Shown here piece by piece: positions 33,241-42,317 of a stretch of DNA of 64,000 nt. The stretch comes from Bacillus tequilensis KCTC 13622. Lineage in GTDB: Bacteria > Bacillota > Bacilli > Bacillales > Bacillaceae. The number at the start of each line of letters is the position of its first letter. The first letter of the stretch is position 1. Both the position numbers and the translations under genes were made by a program. The notes beneath the pieces were generated by a model. That model was not told the DNA's origin, searched no databases, and saw only the letters and a list, made by a program, of their open reading frames with translations. The stretch is from assembly GCF_000507145.1 (NCBI RefSeq), contig NZ_AYTO01000039.1:124001-188000 (forward strand), read 5' to 3'.

Positions 33241-33960
33241 TTATTCACCTAAATCAACGTTGTGGTATACCTGCTGAACGTCTTCCAAATCCTCTAACGC
33301 GTCAATCAGCTTTTCAAACTGTTCCTTCGCATCATCTGGAAGCGTCACTTCACTTTGCGCAAGCATCGTCAGCTCGGCAACCGAGAATTCCTCAACGCCT
33401 GCGTTTTTAAACGCCTCCTGCACCGCGTGGAATTGATCCGGCTCGGCATATACGATCACACTGTCATCCTCTTCTAAAATGTCACGGACATCGACATCCG
33501 CTTCCATCAGAATTTCAAGCGCTTCGTCAGCTGTTTTGCCATCCACACCGATAACAGCCGTCGCATCAAACATGTAAGCAACTGATCCGCTCACACCCAT
33601 GTTTCCGCCGTTTTTCCCGAACGCCGCACGCACTTCCGGCGCCGTACGGTTTACATTATTCGTCAGCGCATCAACGATGATCATTGATCCGTTCGGACCG
33701 AAGCCCTCATAACGGAGTTCATCGAAATTCTCTTCCGCGCCGCCCTTCGCCTTCTCAATCGCACGTTCAATGATGTTTTTCGGCACACTGTACGTCTTCG
33801 CGCGCTCAAGCACAACCTTCAGTGCCTGGTTAGATTCCGGATCAGGCTCGCCCTGCTTCGCCGCCACATAAATCTCACGGCCAAACTTCGCATAAATCCG
33901 ACTCGTATTTGCGTCCTTAGACGCCTTCTTCTCTTTAATATTGTTCCACTTACGGCCCAT
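33241..33960 (-). CDS. yeeI: YebC/PmpR family protein YeeI
   Basis: A 239-residue protein of the TACO1/YebC family: [20 protein letters not shown] start, [32 protein letters not shown], and an acidic C-terminal domain. This is the YeeI branch, distinct from YrbC. YebC family proteins act as transcription regulators or translation factors at polyproline stalls. ATG 33960 gives the family length; the ORF extension to 34017 lacks a ribosome site. Confidence 0.92.
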   Translation of the reverse strand: MGRKWNNIKEKKASKDANTSRIYAKFGREIYVAAKQGEPDPESNQALKVVLERAKTYSVPKNIIERAIEKAKGGAEENFDELRYEGFGPNGSMIIVDALTNNVNRTAPEVRAAFGKNGGNMGVSGSVAYMFDATAVIGVDGKTADEALEILMEADVDVRDILEEDDSVIVYAEPDQFHAVQEAFKNAGVEEFSVAELTMLAQSEVTLPDDAKEQFEKLIDALEDLEDVQQVYHNVDLGE

Positions 33961-34096
33961 GATGTTCCACTCTCTTTCATATATATCAATCTGTATATTG
34001 TGATTCACTTTATCCATTATACCTTAAATGGTTTAGTTGTTTCGAGTGTCTTGCGTTAGAAATAGAAGGAATTGCTGCATCTTCCGTAAAGCAAGA

Positions 34097-34123
34097 AAAA
34101 AGCCCTAGCTAAGGGCTTTTTTC
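34097..34123 (-). terminator. Terminator of rapH-phrH
   Basis: Stem AAAGCCCTTAG/CTAAGGGCTTT on the minus strand, overlapping the phrH stop codon, followed by TTTTTTC. Confidence 0.85.
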
Positions 34124-34278
34124 TGATCACTCAGTTTGTGAGGGGAATGATCAATATACGTCGTGTTTCGATCCGTTGATTCCTTAAAGCCGCCGGAGTT
34201 TGTCAGGAATGGAAACGAAATGCTTCCGAACAGCAGAGCAACAGCAAGACCCATCATCACTTTTTTCTTAATAAGCAT
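34105..34278 (-). CDS. phrH: PhrH signalling peptide precursor
   Basis: A 57-residue pre-peptide: basic N terminus, hydrophobic export segment (VMMGLAVALLFGSISF), then a hydrophilic tail with TDRNTT at residues 35-40, the known PhrH signal. The start ATG overlaps the last 11 bases of rapH, the standard rap-phr arrangement. After secretion, processing and Opp import, the peptide would inhibit RapH. The length equals that of 168 PhrH as recalled. Confidence 0.95.
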   Translation of the reverse strand: MLIKKKVMMGLAVALLFGSISFPFLTNSGGFKESTDRNTTYIDHSPHKLSDQKKALS

Positions 34279-35410
34279 ATAAACACTCTCCTTTTTGAAT
34301 ATCTTCTTGGGCTTTCAGCACTTTTCGATAAAACACAGCGGCGTATTCAAAATGACAGCGGCTTTCAAAAACAGCGGCAGCACTGCGGGCACACGCTTCA
34401 ATGTAAGCGTGCAGGTTCTTTTTTTCGAAATAGGCCAACATATCAAAGATTTTGGATTCATCAATACTCTCTTTATAGACGGCCTGCAAGAACAGATACA
34501 ATTTTTTATAAAAATGGCGAGACCCCGTTTTTGGATATGTTCTAATACAGCCTAATCCTTCTTCTATAAACTGAAACGCCTTTTGCGTTTGGCCTGCTTT
34601 ACATAAGGTCCAGCTTAAGCCAAACAAGACTTTCGGAAGCAGATCAGTGACCGTTTCTCTGCTTAGTTTCACCGCTTTTTGGAAGTATTGTATAGCCATT
34701 TGATCATTTCCTGATCGGTCATAACTATTCGCAATGTTCAACAAGGAAATGGCGGTAAACCGGTCGTTTTGAATGTCCTTTGCCAATTCCAGCGCAGTTT
34801 CTAAATGCGGGCGCGCTTTTTCATAATGCTTGAAATCATCATAGTTGCCGGCGATCACAAACAAGCTTTGTATGGTTCTAATGCAGTATAGGGGATGTTT
34901 TTGATAAATGTCTAAGGCTTGAAGAATATGATACATCGACACATGGTTTTGCTTCATATGGTAATACGCTTCCGCCACTTTAAAATGGAATTCCGCTTTC
35001 TCGATTTCATCTGACACAAACGGCAGCTCTTTCTCCGCCTCGCGATAAAACCTGATCGCTTCCACATATTCTTTCTGTTCAAATTCATACATGCCGCGGA
35101 AAAACAAAGAGTAATATTTCAAAAGGCCTGTGAGTTTTTTCTGAGGAGTTTCAATCGTTTCCAGAAGCTCTGTCACTGTAGGGCGATTCCCGTATGTTTG
35201 TCCCGGCTCTAAATAATCCAGCATCAGCTGGTGCCGAAAACACATCAGAGAATAATAGATCAGCAAATCCTGATCCTCTTCCATTTGCTGAATGTCCTGC
35301 TCCACCTCCGCTTTCAGAATCTCAGCATCCGGAACACTGAATTGATGAATCATCTTGTACCATTCATTAATCTTAACACCAACACGCGAAGACGGTATAG
35401 CTTGACTCAA
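34268..35410 (-). CDS. rapH: Response regulator aspartate phosphatase RapH
   Basis: A 380-residue Rap protein with an N-terminal three-helix bundle (MEEDQDLLIYYSLMCFRHQLMLDYLEP) and a C-terminal TPR array. RapH dephosphorylates Spo0F and inhibits ComA DNA binding. TTG at 35410 with GGAGGG 6 bases upstream is the start; the longer frame to 35476 has no ribosome site. Cognate phrH overlaps its 3' end. Confidence 0.93.
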   Translation of the reverse strand: MSQAIPSSRVGVKINEWYKMIHQFSVPDAEILKAEVEQDIQQMEEDQDLLIYYSLMCFRHQLMLDYLEPGQTYGNRPTVTELLETIETPQKKLTGLLKYYSLFFRGMYEFEQKEYVEAIRFYREAEKELPFVSDEIEKAEFHFKVAEAYYHMKQNHVSMYHILQALDIYQKHPLYCIRTIQSLFVIAGNYDDFKHYEKARPHLETALELAKDIQNDRFTAISLLNIANSYDRSGNDQMAIQYFQKAVKLSRETVTDLLPKVLFGLSWTLCKAGQTQKAFQFIEEGLGCIRTYPKTGSRHFYKKLYLFLQAVYKESIDESKIFDMLAYFEKKNLHAYIEACARSAAAVFESRCHFEYAAVFYRKVLKAQEDIQKGECLYAY

Positions 35411-35442
35411 CGGCTTCCCTCCTTTTCTATAAGATATGTCAT

Positions 35443-35515
35443 ATTCTATCAATCCCAAATTTTGAAAACAATACAAAAGGAAGAAATTGCTTTTTCATCC
35501 TGTCAATTTGTTTTT
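35443..35515 (-). promoter_or_regulatory. rapH promoter with ComK-box-like upstream sequence
   Basis: On the minus strand TTGTTT (35466-35471) and TAGAAT (35443-35448) are 17 bp apart. Upstream, 35483-35515 contains two AAAA-N5-TTTT-like boxes (AAAA-N5-TTGA and AAAA-N5-TTTC) 7 bp apart. RapH is a reported ComK target; the boxes are degenerate, so this is tentative. Confidence 0.45.
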
Positions 35516-35526
35516 CTCCGCAAAAA

Positions 35527-35548
35527 AGACCCTTTACGCAAGGGTCCC
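35527..35548 (-). terminator. Terminator after the DUF1311 remnant
   Basis: GACCCTT-GCGTA-AAGGGTC stem with six T on the minus strand. Confidence 0.8.
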
Positions 35549-35556
35549 ATGACATT

Positions 35557-35826
35557 CTATTTCATATACGAATTCACCAGCCCGTAACAGCGCTCTTTCG
35601 TCTGTTTAGCAAGCTCTTCCGTTTGGACGACTCGGGATAATGAACCCCCGCCCTCCTCATCATATCGTTTCTGGGCCGCAGCATCCCTATCCTTTATCCA
35701 TTGACGCTGTTGAATTTTTAAAGCCGCCATGTCTGAAGCAGAAAGCTGCTTTTGCAGCACGCCGTATATCTCGTTCAGCAAGGCATCCCACATTTGATAG
35801 CTATAGCCATGATCCTCTATCATCAT
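35557..35826 (-). pseudogene. 5'-truncated DUF1311/LprI-like gene remnant
   Basis: The last ~90 codons match the end of lysozyme-inhibitor-LprI-like (DUF1311) proteins: LLNEIYGVLQKQLSAS, the QRQWIKDRDAAAQ motif, then EEGGGSLSRVV and LAKQTKERCYGL. The expected N-terminal signal peptide or lipobox is missing, and no ribosome site precedes the first ATG. Upstream the frame runs into the yeeF promoter region. Probably the tail of a once-larger gene cut by acquisition of the toxin block. A proper terminator still follows. Confidence 0.65.
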
Positions 35827-35947
35827 ATCAAAACTTAGACATATGCCAAATGACTCATTTTTCCACCAAAACACGTTCTCACCCCCACCCTCATCCCGCA
35901 CCGTGGTAAAATTTTGATATCGAGCGAACAAAAGAAGGGAAATGGTC

Positions 35948-37957
35948 ATGAAAGTATTTGAAGCGAAGACACTGCTTTCGGAAGCGACAGACCGTGCAAA
36001 AGAGTATAAAGAACTAAGAACGCAAATGGTCAACTTGAAAAAAGCGTTAAAAAGCGTCGCTGATCTCAGTGACAGCGAATTCTCAGGAAAAGGCGCCAGC
36101 AACATCAAAGCCTTCTACCACGACCATGTAGGCGTCACCGACCAATGGATCGACTACATTGACATGAAAATCGCATTCTTCAACAGCATCGCCGGAGCTG
36201 CCGAGGACAAAGGCCTCTCAGACGCATACATCGAAGAATCCTTCCTGGAGCACGAACTGGCAAATGCCCATCAAAAATCAAAATCCATCATGTCCGAACA
36301 GAAAAAAGCAATGAAAGACATCCTGAACGATATCGACGACATCCTCCCGCTCGACCTGTTTTCAACAGAAACCTTCAAAGACGAGCTGGCCGATGCCAAC
36401 GACAAACGCAAAAAAACACTGGAAAAATTGGACGCCTTAGACGAAGACCTAAAGACAGAATACGCCCTGTCAGAACCAAACGAACAATTCATCAAATCCG
36501 ACTTCCAAAAGCTCCAAGAAGCAACGGGCAAAGGCAAAAACGCCACACCCATCCACTACAACGCCAAAGCGTACCGTGAGAGCGATATACATAAGAAAAA
36601 AGGCGACATTGAAAAGCGGACTGAGGCTTACTTGAAGGTTAAGAAAGAGGAAGCGAAGGAACGCGAGATTGAAAAATTAAAAGAAAGACTGAAAAACTAC
36701 GATTATGCGGATGCCGATGAATTCTACGAAATGGCAAAAACGATCGGCTACAAAAATCTCACAGCAGAACAGCAAAGATACTTCACCCAAATTGAAAACA
36801 CGCGTGAACTTGAAGCAGGCTTCAAAGGGGTTGCCGTCGGTCTTTATGATTCCGGAAAGGATGCGGTCACAGGCCTGTGGGATATGGTCACAGATCCGGG
36901 CGGAACCGTTGAAGCCATTACAGGAGCTGTGGCTCACCCGATTAAAACGTATGAAGCCATTTCAGCGGCAATCGAAGAATCGTATCAAAAAGACATGGTG
37001 AATGGTGACACCTACTCAAGAGCAAGATGGGTGTCATATGCGGTTGGCACTGTTGTCACATCAATTGTCGGCACAAAAGGCGTAGGAGCCGTCTCAAAAA
37101 CTGGCACAGCCGCCAAAGTGACGGCCAAAGTCAAAACAGCGGCAAGCAAATCAGCAACAGCTCAAAAAGCCATAACGGTCTCAAAACAAACAGTTGATCA
37201 CATCAAACAAAAAGTAAACACAGGCGTAGAAGTATCAAAAAAACACGTCAAAACCAAATTAAATCAAATCGGAGATCTCACACTTGCGGATATTCTCCCG
37301 TATCATCCCCGTCACGATTTAGTGCCGGCAGGCGTTCCTTACAACGCAGTCAACGGTGTCACGCTTAAAGAAGGACTGCAAAAATTCGCCAAGGTCATCC
37401 TGCCGAAACCGTACGGAACTTCTTCAAGCGGAAGAAGAACTCCAGCGCCACATGTTCCGCCGGTAACCGTCAAATACGGCGAGCATTACGCAAGATGGAG
37501 CAGAAAGAAAGTGCTGAAGCCGAATATCGTTTATAAAACAAAAGAAGGCTACACGTACACGACTGACAACTATGGTAGAATTACAAGTGTCAAAGCAGAC
37601 TTGCAGCTGGGAGAAGCAAAACGCAACCAATATGCACAGTCGAATGCTGGAAAGCCCCAAGACCGAAAGACTGACGATGACGGAGGCCATTTAATCGCCA
37701 CCCAATTCAAAGGCTCAGGCCAGTTTGACAATATCGTGCCGATGAATTCTCAGATTAATAGGAGCGGCGGGAAATGGTATGAAATGGAGCAAGAATGGGC
37801 AAAGGCTCTTAAAGAAGAACCTCCCAAATTAGTAACAATTGAAATTAAGCCTATTTATAGTGGAGACTCTTTAAGACCTAATTTATTTAAGGTCAAATAT
37901 AAGATCGGAAATAAAAGATTTAAAAATGTTAGAATAAAAAATCAAGCAGGAGGCTGA
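35948..37957 (+). CDS. yeeF: LXG polymorphic toxin YeeF with nuclease C-terminal domain
   Basis: A 669-residue protein. Residues 1-210 are the helical LXG domain for type VII secretion ([20 protein letters not shown]). A linker region ([20 protein letters not shown]) follows, then a PT-TG-like segment, and the C-terminal ~130 residues form a DNA/RNA non-specific endonuclease with catalytic His581 in [11 protein letters not shown]. The ATG at 35948 has AAGGGA at good spacing. The immunity gene follows after 4 bp. The last ~45 codons are abruptly AT-rich and, from memory, differ from 168, suggesting recombination of the toxin tip. YeeF would intoxicate neighbouring cells by degrading nucleic acid. 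Confidence 0.92.
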   Translation: MKVFEAKTLLSEATDRAKEYKELRTQMVNLKKALKSVADLSDSEFSGKGASNIKAFYHDHVGVTDQWIDYIDMKIAFFNSIAGAAEDKGLSDAYIEESFLEHELANAHQKSKSIMSEQKKAMKDILNDIDDILPLDLFSTETFKDELADANDKRKKTLEKLDALDEDLKTEYALSEPNEQFIKSDFQKLQEATGKGKNATPIHYNAKAYRESDIHKKKGDIEKRTEAYLKVKKEEAKEREIEKLKERLKNYDYADADEFYEMAKTIGYKNLTAEQQRYFTQIENTRELEAGFKGVAVGLYDSGKDAVTGLWDMVTDPGGTVEAITGAVAHPIKTYEAISAAIEESYQKDMVNGDTYSRARWVSYAVGTVVTSIVGTKGVGAVSKTGTAAKVTAKVKTAASKSATAQKAITVSKQTVDHIKQKVNTGVEVSKKHVKTKLNQIGDLTLADILPYHPRHDLVPAGVPYNAVNGVTLKEGLQKFAKVILPKPYGTSSSGRRTPAPHVPPVTVKYGEHYARWSRKKVLKPNIVYKTKEGYTYTTDNYGRITSVKADLQLGEAKRNQYAQSNAGKPQDRKTDDDGGHLIATQFKGSGQFDNIVPMNSQINRSGGKWYEMEQEWAKALKEEPPKLVTIEIKPIYSGDSLRPNLFKVKYKIGNKRFKNVRIKNQAGG

Positions 37958-37961
37958 TATT

Positions 37962-38432
37962 GTGGAAACTGAAAAGATGGGAGTACTATATCAAAAAATC
38001 GCTGAGCAAATAAATGAAATTATCCCCTCTGAGTGGGAGAAGGTTGCTCTTTATGCCGAAATTTTAGATGATTCTTCAGAAGTTTACTTCTTCTTTACTA
38101 CTCCACAAAATCAGGAATATATATATTCACACGATATTCCTGAGCACTTTAATGTTGATGAAGATATATATGACGAACTTCTATATGAATTGCATGATTA
38201 TTTCGAAGAGTTACGAAATGAATTTAAAACAAACAATGAGGACTTATGGACAAACCTCACTTTGCATCTAGAACGAAGCGGGAAGTTTTCAATAGATTAT
38301 GATTACACCGATGTTATTGCCTCAGACTTAAACGGTACTCAACGACAAGTAGTGTGGGAATATAAAAATTTAGGAATATTGCCTGAAGATGAGGATGATA
38401 AACAGTTTGTAATAAACTACTTCGGTTTATAA
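37962..38432 (+). CDS. yezG: Immunity protein YezG (DUF600 family)
   Basis: A 156-residue acidic protein (METEKMGVLYQKIAEQINEI, SEWEKVALYAEILDDSSEVYF, WTNLTLHLERSGKFSIDYDY). This is the YezG-like DUF600 immunity family that neutralises YeeF-type nuclease tips. GTG start with AGGAGG inside the yeeF 3' end, so it is co-translated with the toxin. Very AT-rich compared with yeeF's body. Confidence 0.9.
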   Translation: METEKMGVLYQKIAEQINEIIPSEWEKVALYAEILDDSSEVYFFFTTPQNQEYIYSHDIPEHFNVDEDIYDELLYELHDYFEELRNEFKTNNEDLWTNLTLHLERSGKFSIDYDYTDVIASDLNGTQRQVVWEYKNLGILPEDEDDKQFVINYFGL

Positions 38433-38437
38433 TTCAA

Positions 38438-38470
38438 AAATAGCTCAGCTTTTTACTGCTGGGCTATTTT
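38438..38470 (+). terminator. Terminator of yeeF-yezG
   Basis: AAATAGCTCAGC/GCTGGGCTATTT stem (one G-T) followed by a T-rich tract. Confidence 0.8.
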
Positions 38471-38490
38471 ATATTCTCAGGTTGGCTTTT

Positions 38491-38663
38491 ATGGAAACCG
38501 AAAAAACAAATCCTATTATAAAATTTGTTAACCGATCAACAAATAAATTGATTGCTTCTGAATGGGTTAAAGTTTTCTATACGACGAGATTTTAGATGAT
38601 TCTAGACTTTTCTTTAATACAGAGGATATTAAGGTTTTATATTTATCTCATATCTCTTTATAA
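38491..38663 (+). pseudogene. Frameshifted, truncated second yezG-type immunity gene
   Basis: It begins METEKTNP, keeps NKLIASEWVKVF (compare NEIIPSEWEKVA in YezG), shifts frame near 38583, and resumes as EILDDSRLFFNTED (compare EILDDSSEVYFFFT). It stops after about 57 codons, one third of full length. It is a decayed orphan immunity gene, a frequent trace of earlier toxin-tip exchanges. Confidence 0.8.
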
Positions 38664-38676
38664 AAGGAGCAACATT

Positions 38677-38982
38677 TTGACAGTAAGAAAAAAATTAATA
38701 AAACAAATTAATTTAACAATCACAGCAATAAAAACAAACAATCAAAAGAATCCAGCTCCAATGGTGAAAAACATATTGAAAAGATACGAAGAGACAAAAG
38801 AATGTATCCAACATTCAACAGAGGAACAATTCGAAGAAGACCTCTCTATAGTTAAAAATAAACTAGATACTCTGACAAGAGCATATCTTGAATCAGCTAA
38901 CGACTACATGAATCCAATGCTCAAAGAAATGCATAAGACAGAAAAACTGCTAAAAGAGTATGACAAAACTGCTCAGTCGTAA
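38677..38982 (+). CDS. Small helical protein of unknown function in the toxin island
   Basis: A 101-residue, highly charged, all-helical protein (TVRKKLIKQINLTITAIK, then MVKNILKRYEETKECIQHSTEEQFEEDL, ending KLLKEYDKTAQS). I do not recognise it. The TTG start at 38677 has AAAAGGAG upstream; a longer frame overlapping the dead immunity gene is less likely. AT-rich like yezG. Position downstream of an LXG toxin suggests an orphan immunity or accessory protein, but this is inference. Confidence 0.6.
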   Translation: MTVRKKLIKQINLTITAIKTNNQKNPAPMVKNILKRYEETKECIQHSTEEQFEEDLSIVKNKLDTLTRAYLESANDYMNPMLKEMHKTEKLLKEYDKTAQS

Positions 38983-39064
38983 TAACCGCAATCCAAAATT
39001 CAGAAATTGAGATCACTCTAACCTCCACAACACCAAATATAACGCGAAACACCCAAACTGCCTT

Positions 39065-39094
39065 TTGCGGATCACACCGAAAATTTTTTTGCGG
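39065..39094 (+). promoter_or_regulatory. ComA-box-like half sites before the second rap gene
   Basis: TTGCGG occurs at 39065-39070 (followed by a poorly matching CACCGAAA) and at 39089-39094. The ComA consensus is TTGCGG-N4-CCGCAA. Spacing of 24 bp to a GATAAAAT-like -10 region further on is compatible with an activator. Weak match. Confidence 0.35.
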
Positions 39095-39170
39095 TCTCTC
39101 AACCCCTTCCTATTAAATTTCTGTATTGATAAAATTTACATAATTAGTGAGAAGAGGAAGGGTGAGGAGT

Positions 39171-40298
39171 TTGGGCACGATTTCGTCTCCGCACGTTGGG
39201 ATGAAAATTAATGAGTGGAACCGGCATATTCAAAAGTTTAATGTAACAGATGCTGAAATGCTTATAGCTGAGATCGAACGGGACATTGACATCATGGAGG
39301 AAGACCAAGACCTCCTGATTTACTATCAGCTCATTACATTCCGTCATCAGCTTATGATTGACTATGTGATTCCATCTGAAGGAAACCAAATGGAGTTATC
39401 AGATTATTTGAAGAGAATTGAAGGCAGCAACAGAAAAATGGAGAAACTCGTTGAATACTACTATTACTTTTTTCAAGGAATGTATGAATTCAAAGAGGGC
39501 AATTTCTTAAGTGCCATTTCATTTTATCAAAAAGCGGAAAACACAATTCCCTATATTTCAGATGAAATTGAGCGGGCAGAATTTTATTTTAAAATGGCTG
39601 AAGTGTTTTATCATATGAAACAAACACACGTATCCATGCACTATTCTTCTCAGGCGTATAACATTTATAAAACGCACGACCTTTACTCAGTCCGCCGCAT
39701 ACAATGCCATTTTGTGATCGCAGGAAACTACGATGACCTAGAAAGTCATGAAAAGGCGCTCCCTCACCTTGAACAGGCACTCAAAGGCGCACGGCTGCTT
39801 GAAAGCAAAAACAAGCGGATTTACGGCCAAGCTTTATTCAATATCGGAAATTGTTATCTTAAAATGGGCGAATTGACGAAAGCCGCCAAATACATGGAGA
39901 AATCGATACTCCAATTCAAAAAATCAAATTTCAACAACTTGACACAAGCTTACCACGATTTAGCCTTAATTTATTTTCTACAACGTAAACAAGACCAGGC
40001 AATGGATTGTTTCAGGAAAGGCGTACGCTTCGCATGTAAATTCGGCGATGGCCTATTTAAAATTATGTTTGAAGGGTTGCAGGCGCTGTTTATCAAAAAA
40101 GGAGAAGCGTCCATTTTATTAAATGTTTTCAACAAATTAGAGACATCCCAAGGATATCCTTATATGGAAGAGTTGGCATTATTAGCCGCAAAGTTTTATA
40201 CTGAAATTGGGCAGATGGATGATTCTGTTATTTGTTTCAAAAAGATGGTTCATGCCCGCAAACAAATTCAGAGAGGGGATTGTTTGTATGAAATTTAA
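39171..40298 (+). CDS. Rap-family aspartate phosphatase, second copy
   Basis: A 375-residue Rap protein (MEEDQDLLIYYQLITFRHQLMIDYV helix-bundle motif, TPR array, QIQRGDCLYEI end), clearly paralogous to RapH but well diverged. The TTG at 39171 with GAAGGGTG upstream is taken as the start. A phr gene overlaps its 3' end. It cannot be assigned to a named 168 Rap; the target (Spo0F, ComA or DegU) cannot be read from sequence. Confidence 0.9.
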   Translation: MGTISSPHVGMKINEWNRHIQKFNVTDAEMLIAEIERDIDIMEEDQDLLIYYQLITFRHQLMIDYVIPSEGNQMELSDYLKRIEGSNRKMEKLVEYYYYFFQGMYEFKEGNFLSAISFYQKAENTIPYISDEIERAEFYFKMAEVFYHMKQTHVSMHYSSQAYNIYKTHDLYSVRRIQCHFVIAGNYDDLESHEKALPHLEQALKGARLLESKNKRIYGQALFNIGNCYLKMGELTKAAKYMEKSILQFKKSNFNNLTQAYHDLALIYFLQRKQDQAMDCFRKGVRFACKFGDGLFKIMFEGLQALFIKKGEASILLNVFNKLETSQGYPYMEELALLAAKFYTEIGQMDDSVICFKKMVHARKQIQRGDCLYEI

Positions 40299-40485
40299 AC
40301 TGACGTTGTGCGCTGTAGTTGCTTTGATCGGTGTAAGCTTTATCAGTTCTTCCTTAGGAAATGAAGTAAATGTGGCATCCAGAAACATGACAAGCAAAGC
40401 TGCAAACGATTCAACGAACTCCCTAACAGACAAAGCCATCTTTGACAAAGAAATAACGATTGCAGAAAACGGAACGCTTGGTTAA
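40288..40485 (+). CDS. Phr peptide precursor of the second Rap module
   Basis: A 65-residue pre-peptide starting 11 bases before the end of the rap gene. Export segment LTLCAVVALIGVSFISSSLG, then NEVNVASRNMTSKAAND. SRNMT fits the Phr pattern (Arg at position 2, Thr at 5; compare SRNVT of PhrE and TDRNTT of PhrH), so SRNMT or ASRNMT is the likely signal. The internal position matches PhrH rather than the C-terminal position of most Phr peptides. Confidence 0.85.
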   Translation: MKFKLTLCAVVALIGVSFISSSLGNEVNVASRNMTSKAANDSTNSLTDKAIFDKEITIAENGTLG

Positions 40486-40489
40486 GGAC

Positions 40490-40518
40490 AAGACGCAGCT
40501 TAGGCTGCGTCTCTTTTT
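40490..40518 (+). terminator. Terminator of the second rap-phr module
   Basis: AGACGCAGC-TTA-GGCTGCGTCT stem followed by CTTTTTCT. Confidence 0.88.
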
Positions 40519-40551
40519 CTGAAGAAATAGGTGACAAGGTGATAGAATATT

Positions 40552-40743
40552 ATGTTCAAACTCTATATGCAGACCAGACAAAAGCCTTACATAACAAGAG
40601 AAATTGTAAGCCTCTTAGAAAAAATAAATAGCCACGATCAAACAAATATACTTTTTGTTGAAAGAATCGAAGAACAACAAAACAATCTAAATGACTTGTC
40701 TACAATAATAAACGATATGGATAAACTTCTAAAAAAAGAGTGA
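40552..40743 (+). CDS. Small helical ORF of unknown function
   Basis: A 63-residue, AT-rich, helical reading frame (ITREIVSLLEKINSHDQTNILFVERIEEQQNNLNDL). An AAGGTG motif lies 8 bases before ATG, so it may be expressed, but no family is recognised. The 160 bp after it (to the rlmCD terminator) contain nothing convincing. It could be a remnant of the toxin-immunity island. Confidence 0.45.
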   Translation: MFKLYMQTRQKPYITREIVSLLEKINSHDQTNILFVERIEEQQNNLNDLSTIINDMDKLLKKE

Positions 40744-40881
40744 ACGCATTGATCTTAACAATGATGCTGATCAACCCCTGTTCGAAATCCACAAAATGAT
40801 GACCTCACTTGAATAGCCCGTATCCAAAATTAATGACTTTAAAAAAACATGGAAACTTGAGGCTTTTCTTGAATTATAAAA

Positions 40882-40914
40882 AAAGGCAACACCCTATAGA
40901 GGTTAGTTGCCTTC
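40882..40914 (-). terminator. Terminator of rlmCD
   Basis: AAGGCAAC/GTTGCCTT stem overlapping the rlmCD stop codon, seven T on the minus strand. Confidence 0.82.
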
Positions 40915-42288
40915 TTTAAGTTTTAGCACTGCCACACACTCCACATGATTCGTATGCGGGAACATATCCACAGGCTGCACTTCAAGCGTCTGATACCCGC
41001 CATCCTCAAGCACCCGCAAATCTCTCGCAAGCGTGCCAGGATTACACGACACATACACCACCCGCTTCGGTTTCATCTCCACAATCGTGCGCAGGAGGGC
41101 TTCGTCGCAGCCTTTTCTTGGCGGGTCTACGACTAGCGTATCGGCCGTGATGCCTTCTTCGTACCACTTTGGAATGACGGTTTCCGCTTCACCGACCGCG
41201 AACTCAGCGTTTGTGATGCCGTTTAATTCGGCATTTCGTTTGGCGTCTTCAATCGCTTCCGGCACGATTTCGACGCCGTACACTTTTTTCGCCTGCTTCG
41301 CCAAGAAGAGAGAAATCGTTCCGATGCCGCAGTAGGCGTCGATGACGGTTTCTTCCCCTTGAAGCTCCGCGTACTCAAGCGCTTTGTCGTACAGCACTTT
41401 TGTCTGCTCTGGGTTAACCTGATAAAACGATCTGGCGGAGATGGCGAATTTGACGTCTCCGATGAGGTCATAGATGTACTCTTCGCCCCAGATGACGTTT
41501 GTTTCGTTTCCAAAGATCACGTTTGTTTTGTTTGGGTTGATGTTTTGCACGATGGATTTCACGTGCGGGAATTGCGCTGTGATGTCTTCAATGATCCTCG
41601 CTTTGTGCGGGAAGTCGTTTGTTCTTGTGATGAAGACGATCATCATTTCGCCTGTAACGACGCCGTATCTGACCATGATGTGGCGGAGCCAGCCTTTGTG
41701 GCGTTCTTCGTTGTAGGCTTTGATGCCGTAATTTGCACAGATGTCTTTGACGGCTTGGACGGCTTCGTCGTTTTTGGATTGCTGGATCAGGCAGGCGCTC
41801 ATGTCAATGATGTCATGGCTTCTTTGCTGATAGAATCCGGCGACGAGTCCGCCTTCTCTTTCACCGACAGGCACCTGTGCTTTGTTTCTGTAGTTCCACG
41901 GGTCTTCCATGCCGAGCGTCGGGTGCACGGTGACGTTGGACAGATCCAGCTTGCCGATCCGTTCTAAGACGTCTTTGACTTGTTTCTGTTTAAACAAGAG
42001 CTGGCCTTCATAGGTCATGTGCTGAAGCTGGCAGCCGCCGCATTGCTTGTAGATCGGGCACGGGGCATCCGTTCTGTGCGGGCTTTCTTCCTTCAGCTCG
42101 ATTAAGCGGCCGAAAGCGAAGCCTTTTTTGACGCGTGTCACTTTGATTTGCGCTTTTTCCTCAGGCAGGGCGTTCGGCACGAAGATCGGGAAGCCCTGCA
42201 CCTTTGCGACGCCCGCTCCTTCATGAGTCAAATCCTCAAATGTCACGTCGTAGTATTCATTTTTTTCTACTGGGGGTTTCATTTTCAT
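40903..42288 (-). CDS. rlmCD: 23S rRNA (uracil-C5)-methyltransferase RlmCD
   Basis: A 461-residue RumA/TrmA-type enzyme. An N-terminal TRAM domain is followed by Fe-S cysteines ([12 protein letters not shown]), the SAM site ([16 protein letters not shown]), DPPRKGCD, and the catalytic Cys in [10 protein letters not shown]. RlmCD (formerly YefA) methylates U747 and U1939 of 23S rRNA. ATG 42288 has AGGTG 7 bases upstream. Full length; lies 56 bp after dgkB and has a separating terminator. Confidence 0.93.
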   Translation of the reverse strand: MKMKPPVEKNEYYDVTFEDLTHEGAGVAKVQGFPIFVPNALPEEKAQIKVTRVKKGFAFGRLIELKEESPHRTDAPCPIYKQCGGCQLQHMTYEGQLLFKQKQVKDVLERIGKLDLSNVTVHPTLGMEDPWNYRNKAQVPVGEREGGLVAGFYQQRSHDIIDMSACLIQQSKNDEAVQAVKDICANYGIKAYNEERHKGWLRHIMVRYGVVTGEMMIVFITRTNDFPHKARIIEDITAQFPHVKSIVQNINPNKTNVIFGNETNVIWGEEYIYDLIGDVKFAISARSFYQVNPEQTKVLYDKALEYAELQGEETVIDAYCGIGTISLFLAKQAKKVYGVEIVPEAIEDAKRNAELNGITNAEFAVGEAETVIPKWYEEGITADTLVVDPPRKGCDEALLRTIVEMKPKRVVYVSCNPGTLARDLRVLEDGGYQTLEVQPVDMFPHTNHVECVAVLKLKEGN

Positions 42289-42317
42289 GTATGTTCACCT
42301 CTTGTTTTAAGCGAAAG

